Source of the DNA: Rhizobiaceae bacterium CPCC 101076
GTDB lineage: Bacteria; Pseudomonadota; Alphaproteobacteria; Rhizobiales; Methylopilaceae
Length of the DNA: 64,000 nucleotides
Assembly (NCBI GenBank): GCA_003347645.1
Contig: QDFX01000006.1
Span: 1-64,000 of the forward strand
Direction of reading: 5' to 3'
The first letter of the stretch is position 1. Each line of letters opens with the position of its first letter. Below are positions 53,851-63,150 of the stretch, in pieces. Under the pieces are notes generated by a model. That model had not been told where the DNA came from and did no database searches. It saw nothing but the letters and a program-made list of their open reading frames with translations. Made by a program: the position numbers and the translations under genes.

Positions 53851-54098
53851 TGGTTTTCCTGCATTCGTCGTGCTACGCTTTCGTCAGAATTTCGTGAGCT
53901 CAGGGCCTCATGGCCCTGTCGAGCTCGTGGCAATCGCGGCTGAAACGAGCCTGGGCGAGAAACACCTCGCAGCTGCATGTCCGGCTTCGTATCACTAGCC
54001 GCCCGATGCTGTGCCGCCTTCGACCGCGAAGGCGGGATGTTTTGAGCTGACGCGTCGGATCCCCTTGGCGATCCGGATGAAGCGAGGAGCAGACAGCG

Positions 54099-55208
54099 AT
54101 GAAGACCCGCGCCGCAGTCGCATTCGAGAAGGCCAAGCCGCTCGAGATCGTCGAGGTCGACCTCGAAGGTCCGAAAGCGGGCGAGGTCATGGTCGAGATC
54201 AAGGCGACTGGGATCTGCCACACCGACGAATTCACCCGGTCAGGTGCCGATCCCGAGGGTATTTTTCCAGTCATCCTCGGTCACGAGGGCGCTGGAATCG
54301 TCGTCGAAGTCGGCCCGGACGTGAAGTCGGTTGCGGTCGGCGATCACGTCATTCCGCTCTACACGCCCGAATGCCGCGAGTGTGAATACTGCCTCAGCCG
54401 GAAGACCAATCTCTGCCAGAAGATCAGGGCGACCCAGGGCAGGGGCCTGATGCCCGACGGGACCAGCAGGTTCTCCTACAAGGGCGAGACGATTTATCAC
54501 TACATGGGCTGTTCGACGTTCTCGAACTACACCGTGCTGCCCGAGATAGCGGTGGCGAAAATCCGCGAGGACGCACCGGCGGACAAGGTCTGTTACGTCG
54601 GCTGTGGCGTGACAACCGGCATCGGCGCAGTCGTCAACACGGCAAAGGTCGAGTCGGGCGCGAATTGCGTCGTCTTTGGTCTAGGCGGCATCGGCCTGAA
54701 CGTCATTCAGGGCCTGCGACTGGTCGGCGCCAGCATGATCGTCGGCGTCGATCTCAACGACGACCGGGAAAAATGGGGTCGCGAGTTCGGCATGACCCAT
54801 TTCGTCAACCCATCGAAGGTCGGCGGCGACCTCGTCGCGCATCTGGTCGAGCTAACCCGCGGCGGCGCCGATTACACGTTCGAATGCATCGGCAACACCA
54901 AGGTCATGCGCACCGCGCTCGAGGCCTGCCACAAGGGCTGGGGCCAATCGATCATCATCGGCGTCGCGGGAGCGGGTGAGGAGATCGCCACGCGGCCATT
55001 CCAGCTCGTGACCGGGCGCGTCTGGAAAGGCAGCGCGTTCGGCGGCGCGAGGGGACGGACGGACGTGCCGAAGATCGTCGACATGTACATGAACGGTCAG
55101 ATCGCGATCGATCCGATGATCACCCATACGATGAAGATCGAGGACATCAATACCGGGTTCGACCTGATGCACAGGGGGGAGTCGATCCGCGGCGTAGTGG
55201 TCTACTGA
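54099..55208 (+). CDS. frmA: S-(hydroxymethyl)glutathione dehydrogenase, class III ADH
   Basis: 369 residues, GAGGAG upstream of ATG. Catalytic zinc ligands in GICHTDEF and GHEGAGIV, structural zinc cysteines in [15 protein letters not shown], and the NAD site [16 protein letters not shown], all as in FrmA/AdhC. Oxidises S-hydroxymethylglutathione to S-formylglutathione with NAD+, so it removes formaldehyde made by XoxF. It is followed by gfa with 39 bases between. Confidence 0.95.
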   Translation: MKTRAAVAFEKAKPLEIVEVDLEGPKAGEVMVEIKATGICHTDEFTRSGADPEGIFPVILGHEGAGIVVEVGPDVKSVAVGDHVIPLYTPECRECEYCLSRKTNLCQKIRATQGRGLMPDGTSRFSYKGETIYHYMGCSTFSNYTVLPEIAVAKIREDAPADKVCYVGCGVTTGIGAVVNTAKVESGANCVVFGLGGIGLNVIQGLRLVGASMIVGVDLNDDREKWGREFGMTHFVNPSKVGGDLVAHLVELTRGGADYTFECIGNTKVMRTALEACHKGWGQSIIIGVAGAGEEIATRPFQLVTGRVWKGSAFGGARGRTDVPKIVDMYMNGQIAIDPMITHTMKIEDINTGFDLMHRGESIRGVVVY

Positions 55209-55247
55209 AGGAAGCAGCGAAACAAGCTGCGGTAGGGAGGACGACAA

Positions 55248-55829
55248 ATGCTGGACACGATGACAATCTCCATTCATCCCGCCATCGACAACGGGATCAA
55301 ACAGGGCTCGGAGAGCTTCGCCGGTGGCACTCTGGTCTGCGATTGCGCGGACAGGCCGGTGACCGTGCAGATCAGCTCCCAGGTTCTTCACAATCACGCA
55401 TGCGGCTGCACGCAGTGCTGGAAGCCCAAGGGCGCCACATTCTCGATCGTCGGAGTCGTGCCGAGCGATAAGGTCAACGTCACTGCGAACGCCGACAAGC
55501 TCGCGGTGGTCGATCCAAACGCGACGATCCTGAGGCATGCCTGCAAGGCCTGTGGTGTGCATATGTACGGCCCCATCGAGAAGGATCATGCCTTCAAGGG
55601 CCTGTCCTTCATCCACGCCGAGCGGTTCAGGGAACCCGGTTGGGCGCCTCCCGGCTTCGCGGCCTTCGTCTCTTCGGTGATCGAATCCGGGACGAGACCC
55701 AGCGACATGCCAGCGGTGCGGTCGCGACTGAAGGAAGTCGGTCTCGAACCCTATGACGCACTCAACCCGCCGCTGATGGACGCGCTGGCGACCTTCGCGG
55801 CCAGGAAGGCAGGCACGCTGCGCGAATGA
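55248..55829 (+). CDS. gfa: S-(hydroxymethyl)glutathione synthase (Gfa)
   Basis: 193 residues. The CENP-V/GFA zinc fold is seen in [26 protein letters not shown] and [12 protein letters not shown], whose six cysteines bind two zinc ions. Gfa speeds the joining of formaldehyde with glutathione, giving the substrate of FrmA. Start is ATG 55248; the gene shares the frmA transcript. Together they form the glutathione route for formaldehyde in the cytoplasm. The following fghA gene (formylglutathione hydrolase) is not found here. Confidence 0.95.
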   Translation: MLDTMTISIHPAIDNGIKQGSESFAGGTLVCDCADRPVTVQISSQVLHNHACGCTQCWKPKGATFSIVGVVPSDKVNVTANADKLAVVDPNATILRHACKACGVHMYGPIEKDHAFKGLSFIHAERFREPGWAPPGFAAFVSSVIESGTRPSDMPAVRSRLKEVGLEPYDALNPPLMDALATFAARKAGTLRE

Positions 55830-55880
55830 GAACAGCGGAAACGGATGCGGCTTGTTCGGTGTCCGTTTCCGCGCTTCGCG

Positions 55881-56177
55881 CTACTCGCCGTTCACGCACT
55901 GCGCCGCCGGGCATTTCTGCGGCGGCGCGATCCCGCATGTGGCGGTGAAGGTAGAGCCGGCCGGCGTATCGAACGTCTGCGACTGGCCGAGTTTGATGGC
56001 CGCCTGATTGGTACCTCCGCTGCCGTTCTCGCCATTGCAGACGAGCACCTGCGACATGGTCGGGCAGGAACGATTGGTGAAGGTGAAGCTTCCGCCTTTG
56101 CAGGCGGCCTCCGCGCCCGATGCCAGCGCGACCGAGAAAATCCCAATCCCTGCAAGCAGCTTGATGCCTGATGTCAT
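55881..56177 (-). CDS. Exported small disulfide-rich protein
   Basis: 98 residues. Signal peptide at 1-24 (GIKLLAGIGIFSVALASGAEA), then KGGSFTFTNRSCPTMSQVLVCNGENGSGG and CGIAPPQKCPAAQCVNGE: six cysteines in about 70 residues, so disulfide-bonded and secreted to the periplasm. No recognised family. It is convergent with gfa, with a 51-base gap, and it is divergent from the tiny membrane peptide at 56300. Confidence 0.6.
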   Translation of the reverse strand: MTSGIKLLAGIGIFSVALASGAEAACKGGSFTFTNRSCPTMSQVLVCNGENGSGGTNQAAIKLGQSQTFDTPAGSTFTATCGIAPPQKCPAAQCVNGE

Positions 56178-56299
56178 GATTCACCTCCCGATCAGATGCT
56201 CGTTTGCGGGAGGGTTTGAAGTCAAGACGGCCGACTTTCTTCGGGAACCAGCGCTCACCCTCAACGTTCCCCCACGGGGGACGCAAGCGAGGGTTGGTC

Positions 56300-56374
56300 A
56301 TGAACAATTTGATCTACATCGTCGGTCTCGTTGTCGTGGTCATCGCAGTACTGAGCTTCTTCGGCCTGCGCTGA
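56300..56374 (+). CDS. 24-residue membrane peptide
   Basis: ATG at 56300 with GAGGG 6 bases upstream, stop at 56372-56374. The peptide is a single hydrophobic helix (start MNNLIYIVGLVVVVIAV, end FFGLR). Tiny hydrophobic peptides of this form ending in FFGLR recur in Alphaproteobacteria; I recognise the pattern but not a function. A strong terminator lies 21 bases after it. Below the usual gene-finder length limit. Confidence 0.6.
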   Translation: MNNLIYIVGLVVVVIAVLSFFGLR

Positions 56375-56395
56375 CATACGATCCGAGGCAAACGA

Positions 56396-56423
56396 AAAAG
56401 GGGCGCTCCGAGGCGCCCCTTTT
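56396..56423. terminator. Bidirectional Rho-independent terminator
   Basis: AAAAGGGGCGC and GCGCCCCTTTT form an 11-bp perfect stem with a 6-base loop, serving the tiny peptide gene on plus and rhlE, which ends at 56444, on minus. Confidence 0.9.
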
Positions 56424-56443
56424 CTATTTCCAGTTCTGGCTCT

Positions 56444-57898
56444 TTAGCTCGACCGGTTTTCCTGTCGGGGCCGCTGTCCATTCGGACGCTGCCCGTTCGG
56501 CTTCATGAACCGCATGCCGCCGAGATCGCCGCCGGCAGGACGTTCCTGACGCTGCTCGCCGCTACGGGCATGCGGGCGCTGCTCGCCATGGCGATGGCCG
56601 TGCGGCTTCTGCTCGCCGCTACGCTGCGCGTGCTGGCCGGGCTGCTGATGGGCATTGCCGCCCGGCTGGCTGCGGCCGCGACCACCGCGGCGCTTCTGGT
56701 TAGTGCGCTGCGGCTGGTTGCCGGGATGATGCGAGCCGCCGCCGCGGCTTGTGTGGAAGTCCTCGTGTGCCTTCTCATGGCCCTCAAGCGGCGGGACCGT
56801 CAGCGCGATCAGCCGTTCGATGTCACGCAGCAGCGGACGTTCGTCCGGTGAGCAGAACGAGATCGCCATGCCAGCTGCGCCGGCGCGTGCAGTGCGGCCG
56901 ATGCGGTGGACATAGCTCTCCGGCACGTTCGGCAGGTCGAAGTTGACGACATGCGTCACGCCGTCGACATCGATGCCGCGGGCGGCGATGTCGGTCGCGA
57001 CCAGCGCCCGGGTCTTGCCGGCCTTGAAGCTGGCAAGTGCGCGCTCGCGGGCACCCTGGGACTTGTTGCCGTGGATGGCCGCGGCGCCGATGCCCTCGAC
57101 CTCGAGGTGTTTGGCGATTTTGTCGGCCCCATGCTTGGTCCGCGAGAAGACGAGGACGCGGTCCATGCCGTTCTCCTTGAGGAGGCGGGCCAGAAGGTGG
57201 CGCTTCTCGCCATTATCGACGAAGGCCATCTTCTGCTCGACGCGATCGGCGGTCTTGGCGACAGGCGTCACCGCGACCTCGACCGGGTTCTTCAGCATAT
57301 CGGCCGCAAGCGCGCCGATCTCCCTCGGCATCGTGGCCGAGAAGAACAGGTTTTGACGAGACTTCGGAAGAGCCGCGACGATTTTCTTGATGTCATGGAT
57401 GAAGCCCATGTCGAGCATCTGGTCGGCTTCGTCGAGGACGAAGATCTCGACCGGATCGAGCCGGAGCATCTGGCCGCGCAGATGGTCGAGCAGGCGGCCG
57501 GGCGTGGCGACGAGGATGTCGATGCCGGCGGACAGCGCGCGAACCTGCGGACCGGCCGAAACGCCGCCGAAGATGACCGCAACAGAAAGGCCAAGGCCCT
57601 TGCCGTAGACGCGGAAGCTCTCGGCGATCTGGCTCGCGAGTTCGCGGGTCGGGCTGAGGATCAGCGCGCGGCAAGAGCGGCGCTGGGCCGGCTTCTTGTC
57701 CGCGGCAAGGCGATGGAGGATGGGAAGCGCGAAGGCAGCCGTCTTGCCGGTGCCTGTCTGGGCGATGCCGAGAAGGTCGCTACCCTTCATGAGGTGAGGA
57801 ATCGACTGTGCCTGGATCGGCGTCGGGTTCTCGTACTTTTCAGCCGAGAGCGCCGCGAGGATGTGCGCGTTCAGGCCGAGATCGGTAAAGGATGTCAC
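56444..57898 (-). CDS. rhlE: DEAD-box RNA helicase RhlE
   Basis: 484 residues. Motifs in order: Q motif ([17 protein letters not shown]), Walker [22 protein letters not shown] (VLDEADQML), SATMP, and [21 protein letters not shown] with [11 protein letters not shown]. The helicase core ends at about 375; the last 105 residues are low-complexity Arg/Gly/His/Gln (repeats of GEQR/HRHGEQ) that bind RNA loosely. Acts in rRNA maturation and mRNA decay in the cytoplasm. Confidence 0.94.
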   Translation of the reverse strand: MTSFTDLGLNAHILAALSAEKYENPTPIQAQSIPHLMKGSDLLGIAQTGTGKTAAFALPILHRLAADKKPAQRRSCRALILSPTRELASQIAESFRVYGKGLGLSVAVIFGGVSAGPQVRALSAGIDILVATPGRLLDHLRGQMLRLDPVEIFVLDEADQMLDMGFIHDIKKIVAALPKSRQNLFFSATMPREIGALAADMLKNPVEVAVTPVAKTADRVEQKMAFVDNGEKRHLLARLLKENGMDRVLVFSRTKHGADKIAKHLEVEGIGAAAIHGNKSQGARERALASFKAGKTRALVATDIAARGIDVDGVTHVVNFDLPNVPESYVHRIGRTARAGAAGMAISFCSPDERPLLRDIERLIALTVPPLEGHEKAHEDFHTSRGGGSHHPGNQPQRTNQKRRGGRGRSQPGGNAHQQPGQHAQRSGEQKPHGHRHGEQRPHARSGEQRQERPAGGDLGGMRFMKPNGQRPNGQRPRQENRSS

Positions 57899-58232
57899 TT
57901 AGTGGTGTGCTTTCAAATGGCCGCGCCCGGCGAGCCTGACGATCAAGCGTCAGTCGCAATATGCGCGGGGTCTCAAGAGACCGCCCCGCGTGATCTGGGC
58001 TGCCGGATGGTTCGAGGCGTCTGGCGAGACGGAAGGTACTGAAACCCCGTTCACGCGGCCATGACGCCGAAGATCGCCGAAGCGATGAGCGCTATGTGCG
58101 GGTTTGCGCGCGGAAAGTCAATCTTGGGGTTCCATAGGCGTCATGCACAGATGCACAAATGGGAATGCGACGCGCGGAATTGTTGGGCACGCGGGCATGC
58201 ATATCCTCCCGGCAACTCTTCGGGAGCATGCG
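57899..58232. other. Intergenic region between divergent rhlE and wrbA
   Basis: 334 bases with no credible gene or RNA; two promoters must be here. rhlE in cold-adapted bacteria often has a long leader, but no cold-shock-type box was seen. Confidence 0.5.
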
Positions 58233-58832
58233 ATGACCAAGATTCTTGTCCTCTATTATTCCGCTTACGGCCACATCGAGGCGATGGCTCAAGCCGTCGC
58301 CGAGGGCGCACGGGAGACCGGCGCCGAAGTGGCGATCAAGCGCGTGCCGGAACTCGTTCCGGAAGACGTCGCCCGCGCCTCGCATTTCAAGCTCGATCAG
58401 GCTGCTCCGATCGCGACGCCGGATGAACTCGCCGATTACGACGGGATCATCGTCGGCGCCGGCACCCGTTTCGGCACGATGGCCTCGCAGATGCGCAATT
58501 TCTGGGACCAAACCGGTGGCCTGTGGTTCGCGGGAAAGCTCGTCGGCAAGATCGGCTCGGCGTTCACCTCGTCGGCGACCCAGCACGGCGGTCAGGAATC
58601 GACCATCCTCGGCTTCATTCCGACGCTTCTGCATCAGGGCATGGTCGTGGCCGGCCTGCCTTATGCCTTCCAGGGGCAGATGGGCGTCGACGAGATCAAG
58701 GGCGGCTCGCCTTACGGTGCGTCCACGATCACCAATGGCGACGGCAGCCGTATGCCTTCGGCAGTAGAGCTTGAAGGTGCCCGCTATCAGGGCCGCCACG
58801 TCGCGACGCTCGCGGCGAAGCTGGCGAAGTAA
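58233..58832 (+). CDS. wrbA: NAD(P)H:quinone oxidoreductase WrbA
   Basis: 199 residues from the ATG at 58233 (GGGAG upstream); the frame is open further upstream with no ribosome site. Flavodoxin-like FMN site [21 protein letters not shown] and [24 protein letters not shown] are WrbA signatures, as is [16 protein letters not shown]. It reduces quinones in two-electron steps with NAD(P)H and so avoids radicals. It ends 4 bases from the convergent monooxygenase gene. Confidence 0.94.
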   Translation: MTKILVLYYSAYGHIEAMAQAVAEGARETGAEVAIKRVPELVPEDVARASHFKLDQAAPIATPDELADYDGIIVGAGTRFGTMASQMRNFWDQTGGLWFAGKLVGKIGSAFTSSATQHGGQESTILGFIPTLLHQGMVVAGLPYAFQGQMGVDEIKGGSPYGASTITNGDGSRMPSAVELEGARYQGRHVATLAAKLAK

Positions 58833-58835
58833 CCT

Positions 58836-60002
58836 TCAACTGTCGGGTCTGTATCCATACACCCAGTCGAACCGGCTCATGAGCCGGTTCGGGCCCATGG
58901 CACGGAGCGCGGTGTCGCGTGCGAGCGCCATCAGGCCGCCCATGCGGTAAATTTGGCCATTCTGACGTGACGTCCTCTGCACCGCCGTCACGCGCGGCTT
59001 GCGTAGCTTCTCGTATGCCGTGAACGCCTGCTTGGGCTCGGCGGGCCAGCGGACGAGCTGATTGGCCAGCACGGCGGCATCCTCGATTGCCATCGCCGCG
59101 CCCTGCGCCATGTGTGGTAGGGCCGCATGGGCGGCATCTCCAAGCAGAGTGATCCGGCCTTCGCTCCATGACGAGAGCTGGGGGAGCTCGTAGAGTGGCC
59201 ATTTCAGCCATGGACCTGCTGAAGCGATCAACTGGCGGATGGTCGGGGTCCAGGCGGAGAAGGCCGCGCCGGCTTCCTGCGTGCTCGCAGGCGTGCCCCA
59301 CCCTCGGTCCGGCGACGTCCCCTGCGCGGTGGCGACGAGGTTCAGCGTGCCTCTCTGCTCGACGGGATAGGTGACGAGATGTGCCTCGGGCCCGAGCCAT
59401 ACGGCGGCCTCGTTGCCGGTGCGTACGGCAGCGACCGCCCGCCAGGCGACCTGTCCCGAGAAGACGGGAGTTGGCCTGCCGAGCCGCGCGCGGACCGTCG
59501 AACGCAAGCCGTCCGCGCCGATGAGGGCAGGGGTGGCGACCGTCTCGTCGCCGCGCGTGTTACGAACGTGGACGATCACCCGATCCTCGGTCTGCGCGAC
59601 GTCGATCAGCTCCGTTGCGAGGCGAATCTCCACGCCGGCCGAGGCAACGGCATTGGCGAGGACCGATTGCAGCCGGGCGCGGTGGATGAGGCGATAGGGA
59701 GCGCCCCAGCGGTTTTCGGCGGCATCGCCGAGCGGCATATGGGTGATCGCCCGGCCTGTCCTACCGTCGATCAGGCGTATCGCGTCGGGACGGAGGCCCG
59801 CCGTGTCTAGTGCTTGGCCGAGGCCGAGCTCATCGAGGATCCGGCCTGCATTCGGCGTGATCTGAATGCCGGCGCCGATTTCTTCCAGCGCCGGCGCGCG
59901 TTCAATGATCGCCGCCGACATTCCGTGGCGGGCAAGGGCGAGCGCAAGAGTGAGACCGCCGATACCGGCGCCCGCGATCAGGATCGGGCGCTGCGGAGGC
60001 AT
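58836..60002 (-). CDS. FAD-dependent aromatic hydroxylase (salicylate hydroxylase type)
   Basis: 388 residues. FAD motif GAGIGGLTLALALARHG, then the DG block GADGLRSTVRARLG and GDAAHAALPHMAQGAAMAIEDA, the class A flavoprotein monooxygenase set. Long resemblance is to salicylate or 6-hydroxynicotinate hydroxylases; the actual substrate cannot be read. Cytoplasmic, needs NAD(P)H and O2. The 3' end faces wrbA; a small zinc-finger gene lies 6 bases upstream on the same strand and may be cotranscribed. Confidence 0.85.
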   Translation of the reverse strand: MPPQRPILIAGAGIGGLTLALALARHGMSAAIIERAPALEEIGAGIQITPNAGRILDELGLGQALDTAGLRPDAIRLIDGRTGRAITHMPLGDAAENRWGAPYRLIHRARLQSVLANAVASAGVEIRLATELIDVAQTEDRVIVHVRNTRGDETVATPALIGADGLRSTVRARLGRPTPVFSGQVAWRAVAAVRTGNEAAVWLGPEAHLVTYPVEQRGTLNLVATAQGTSPDRGWGTPASTQEAGAAFSAWTPTIRQLIASAGPWLKWPLYELPQLSSWSEGRITLLGDAAHAALPHMAQGAAMAIEDAAVLANQLVRWPAEPKQAFTAYEKLRKPRVTAVQRTSRQNGQIYRMGGLMALARDTALRAMGPNRLMSRFDWVYGYRPDS

Positions 60003-60008
60003 CCCGGA

Positions 60009-60269
60009 TCAATGGGCGGGTGTGAGTTCCGCACCCCAGAGGCAACCGGCCGGCTCGGTCTCGCTGGCCTTCAGCTCCGGCGAATAGCGGAACAGCGTCG
60101 AGCAATAGGGGCAGACGATCTCGTTGTCGTCGCCCATGTCGAGGAACACATGCGGATGATCGTACGGCGGCCTGGCGCCGATGCATTGAAATTCGCGGAC
60201 GCCGATCCGGATGGCCGAGTGACCGGCGGTGTTGTGAAAGTGCGGCGTGCGAATGTCGGCCACGGTCAT
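60009..60269 (-). CDS. Zinc-finger protein, CHCC type (NDUFS6-like)
   Basis: 86 residues from ATG 60269 (AAGGGA upstream). The CHCC zinc site is formed by Cys in EFQCIG, the His in PHVFLD, and CPYC (IVCPYCSTLFRYSP). The family matches the C-terminal domain of mitochondrial complex I subunit NDUFS6 and occurs as small proteins in Alphaproteobacteria. It may assist respiratory complex assembly. It has the next gene (monooxygenase) 6 bases downstream. Confidence 0.88.
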   Translation of the reverse strand: MTVADIRTPHFHNTAGHSAIRIGVREFQCIGARPPYDHPHVFLDMGDDNEIVCPYCSTLFRYSPELKASETEPAGCLWGAELTPAH

Positions 60270-60376
60270 GCGTCCCTTGAATTTGAGTGGTCGCAAACTA
60301 ACCGCTTCACCCCCGGAAGGCGAGGGGCTATTCGTCGCCGTCCCACCTCCATGCCCAATTGCTCAAAGGGAATTCG

Positions 60377-61129
60377 ATGCCGAGCTTTCTGTCGGATGGT
60401 CTGACGCTGAACTACGTCGATGAGGGTGAGGGTGATCCCGTTCTCCTGATCCACGGTTTCGCATCGAATCTGCAGATGAACTGGGTCGGACCCGGCTGGA
60501 TTTCGACGCTGATGGGCGCTGGCTTCCGCGTCATCGCTTTCGATCACCGCGGCCATGGTCTCAGCGACAAGATCTATGACAGTGAGCGCTATGCCAATCC
60601 GCAGATGGCCGAGGACGCGCTGGCTCTGCTCGATCATCTCGGTCTCCAACGGGTCGACATCATCGGCTATTCGATGGGCGCGCGCGTCGGCGCCCTGATT
60701 GCGATCGAACATCCAGAGCGGGTGCGGAGCCTCGTCATCGGCGGCATGGGCGACCGTCTTTTCGAGGGCGCGTCGAAGTCCGAGGAGATCGCCGAGGCTT
60801 TGGAAGCGAACCATCGAGACGACGTCACCGACCCATATGCGCGGACGTTCCGCGTCTTCGCCGAGGCGACCAAGGCCGATATGCGGGCGCTCGCTGCGGT
60901 GATGCGCTCTCCGCGGACGCCGCTGACGGCGGAGGGTTTGAATTCCATCGGGCTGCCGGTCCTGATCGCCGTCGGCACGGAAGACGATGTCGCGGGAAAG
61001 ACCGAGAAACTCGCGGAAACCATTCCGGGCTCTGAGGTTTTGGCTATCACCGGCCGCGATCACAACCGCGCTGTGGGCGACAAGATATTCAAGGCGGGCG
61101 TGCTGGATTTCCTGAGCCGGCGCCCCTGA
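60377..61129 (+). CDS. Alpha/beta hydrolase
   Basis: 250 residues from ATG 60377 (AAAGGGA upstream); a TTG 6 codons earlier is weaker. Oxyanion motif LLIHGFASNLQMNW, nucleophile elbow IGYSMGARVGA (Ser), DHRGHG and the late His in TGRDHNRAVGD. This is a standard esterase/hydrolase of the 3-oxoadipate enol-lactonase-like group with unknown substrate. No signal peptide. It is followed by cysE after 116 bases. Confidence 0.85.
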   Translation: MPSFLSDGLTLNYVDEGEGDPVLLIHGFASNLQMNWVGPGWISTLMGAGFRVIAFDHRGHGLSDKIYDSERYANPQMAEDALALLDHLGLQRVDIIGYSMGARVGALIAIEHPERVRSLVIGGMGDRLFEGASKSEEIAEALEANHRDDVTDPYARTFRVFAEATKADMRALAAVMRSPRTPLTAEGLNSIGLPVLIAVGTEDDVAGKTEKLAETIPGSEVLAITGRDHNRAVGDKIFKAGVLDFLSRRP

Positions 61130-61245
61130 CGAAAAAGGCGAAGGCGAGGCATCTTCCGCCGCGCTCCAATAAGCACTAGATACACGCTTCAACGGCTCGT
61201 TCAGCACTCTGTGCGAGACAAGGGCCCAGAAACGGGAAAAGCGCC

Positions 61246-62088
61246 GTGATCCAGTCCGTCCATGCACGCAGCAAGGCTGTGCTCCAGACCGTCGATCCCG
61301 TGTGGCAGCAGCTGCGCGAGGAGGCCGAGGAATTTGCCGCCCGTGAACCCGCGCTGGCGGGCTTCATTCATTCGACGATCCTGCATCACGATACGCTTGA
61401 AACCGCAGTCGCCCATCGTATCGCCTCACGGCTCGAACACCCGGAACTCGGCGAGGGCGTGATCCGCGCGGCATTCGAGAATGCGCTGGCATCCGACCCC
61501 GGCATCGGTCTTTCGATGCGCGCCGATATCGCCGCTGTCTGCGACCGTGACCCGGTCTGCTCGCGCTTCCTCGACCCGGTTCTCTACTTCAAGGGCTTTC
61601 ACGCCCTTCAGGCGCATCGTTTCGCCAACCGCCTGTGGCTCGACGGTCGACAGGATTTCGCTCTCTATCTCCAGAGCCGCGTTTCCAGCGCGCTCCAGGT
61701 CGACATCCACCCGGCGGTGCCGATCGGCAAGGGCGTGTTCATGGACCACGCGACGGGTATCGTCATCGGTGCGACCGCGGTTATCGAGGACGACGTCTCG
61801 ATCCTCCAGAACGTCACACTCGGCGGCACCGGCAAGGAACGCGGCGATCGTCATCCGAAGATCCGTCGCGGCGTGCTGATCGGCGCGGGCGCGAAGATCC
61901 TCGGCAATATCGAGGTCGGAGCGGGCTCGCGCGTCGCCGCGGGCTCGGTCGTGCTCAATCGCGTGCCGTCGTGCATGACGGTTGCGGGCGTTCCGGCACG
62001 TGTCGTCGGTCGCGCGCCGTGCGCCGACCCGTCGCGCAGCATGGACCACATGCTCACGGATGCTGACTTTTTCGACCCCGTGATCTGA
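61246..62088 (+). CDS. cysE: Serine O-acetyltransferase
   Basis: 280 residues from GTG 61246 (GGGAAAA upstream). The N-terminal helical domain has VDPVWQQLREEAEEFAAREP, and the left-handed beta helix carries IHPAVPIGKGVFMDHATGIVIGATAVI and GDRHPKIRRGVLIGAGAKILGNIEVG. Makes O-acetylserine from serine and acetyl-CoA, the first step to cysteine; feedback control by cysteine is usual. It ends 74 bases before the DUF3126 gene, a neighbour seen often in Alphaproteobacteria. Confidence 0.95.
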   Translation: MIQSVHARSKAVLQTVDPVWQQLREEAEEFAAREPALAGFIHSTILHHDTLETAVAHRIASRLEHPELGEGVIRAAFENALASDPGIGLSMRADIAAVCDRDPVCSRFLDPVLYFKGFHALQAHRFANRLWLDGRQDFALYLQSRVSSALQVDIHPAVPIGKGVFMDHATGIVIGATAVIEDDVSILQNVTLGGTGKERGDRHPKIRRGVLIGAGAKILGNIEVGAGSRVAAGSVVLNRVPSCMTVAGVPARVVGRAPCADPSRSMDHMLTDADFFDPVI

Positions 62089-62161
62089 GTTCGGGTGTTG
62101 CGGTGCGGCGTGCGGCCGTGCCAAACCCTTCGCGACCACCCACCAAGATCGGAGACTTCGC

Positions 62162-62374
62162 TTGGACAAGCGAGAGATGGAGAAGGTGCAAGCCTATCTC
62201 CGCAAGACGTTCGGAAACCAGACGCTCCGCGTCGTGGCCCGCCCGCGCAAGATGGACTCGGCCGAAATCTATCTCGGCGAGGAATTCATCGGCGTTCTGT
62301 TCCGCGACGATGAGGACGGTGACCTGTCCTACAATTTCCAGATGGCCATTCTGGCCGAGGATCTCGTCGACTAA
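62162..62374 (+). CDS. DUF3126 family protein
   Basis: 70 residues. TTG start at 62162 chosen because the family begins M-[DE]-K-x-E...VQAYLRKTFGN; an ATG at 62177 would cut five residues. The core is RKTFGNQTLRVVARPRKMDSAEIYLGEEFIGVLFRDDEDGDLSYNFQMAILAEDL. Highly conserved after cysE in Alphaproteobacteria; function unknown. It overlaps the 3' end of the convergent PAP2 gene by 4 bases. Confidence 0.88.
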   Translation: MDKREMEKVQAYLRKTFGNQTLRVVARPRKMDSAEIYLGEEFIGVLFRDDEDGDLSYNFQMAILAEDLVD

Positions 62375-63093
62375 GCCTTCGCGGCGCCGGGCTCTTCGCC
62401 TGGCTCCTCGACCTTTCCGCGGCGCTGCAGGTAGAGCGCTGCGATCCAGCACAGGATCGCCCACGAGGCGCCTGCGCACCAGCCGGCGAGGACGTCCGTC
62501 GGCCAGTGGACGCCGAGATAGACGCGGCTCACTCCCACCATGATCGTGATCGTGACGGCGAGCGTGAGGATGTAGATCTTCACGCGTCGCTTTTCCTGCA
62601 CGCGCGCGAGCAGCGCGCCTAGCGTGAGATAGGTGATCGCCGACAGCATTGCGTGACCGCTTGGAAAGCTCGCCGTATGGACGTCGACGATATGGGCGAC
62701 GAGATCAGGGCGAGGGCGGTCGAAGAACAGCTTCAGCAGGTTGTTGAGCAGGGTTCCGCCTCCGACCGCGAAGAGCACCATCAGCGCCGCGCCCTTTTTG
62801 CCGGTGATCAGCAGATAGCCGAGGACCGCGAGCGTCACGATCGTCAGGATCGTCGTGCTGCCCAGGCTGGTGAGGTCGGTGAACATGATCTCGACCCAGC
62901 GCGGGCCGATCGGGTCCTGCCTGTCGGTCTCGCGGAGCGACAACAGGATCGTTTCATCTATGGCGTGGGTCTCGCCTTCGGTGACTTCGTCGGCGATCTG
63001 GATGAAGGCCAGCAGGCAGGCGGCTGCGGCAGCGAGGCTGGCAAGGCCGACGATTTCGGTGCGGACAAGGGTGCGGAGCGAAGAGAGGGTCAT
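62371..63093 (-). CDS. PAP2-family membrane phosphatase
   Basis: 240 residues from ATG 63093; GTG 63114 gives 7 more. Six spans. Phosphatase motifs are KLFFDRPRPD, SFPSGHAM (PSGH) and SRVYLGVHWPTDVLAGW, giving Lys, Arg, His and Asp of the active site on the periplasmic face. Likely removes phosphate from lipids such as undecaprenyl pyrophosphate or phosphatidate. Monocistronic. Confidence 0.9.
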   Translation of the reverse strand: MTLSSLRTLVRTEIVGLASLAAAAACLLAFIQIADEVTEGETHAIDETILLSLRETDRQDPIGPRWVEIMFTDLTSLGSTTILTIVTLAVLGYLLITGKKGAALMVLFAVGGGTLLNNLLKLFFDRPRPDLVAHIVDVHTASFPSGHAMLSAITYLTLGALLARVQEKRRVKIYILTLAVTITIMVGVSRVYLGVHWPTDVLAGWCAGASWAILCWIAALYLQRRGKVEEPGEEPGAAKA

Positions 63094-63150
63094 GGCAGCG
63101 TGATAACGCGGCACGCGCCCCGGACAAAGCCGGGGCAGCCCCCGTTGCGG

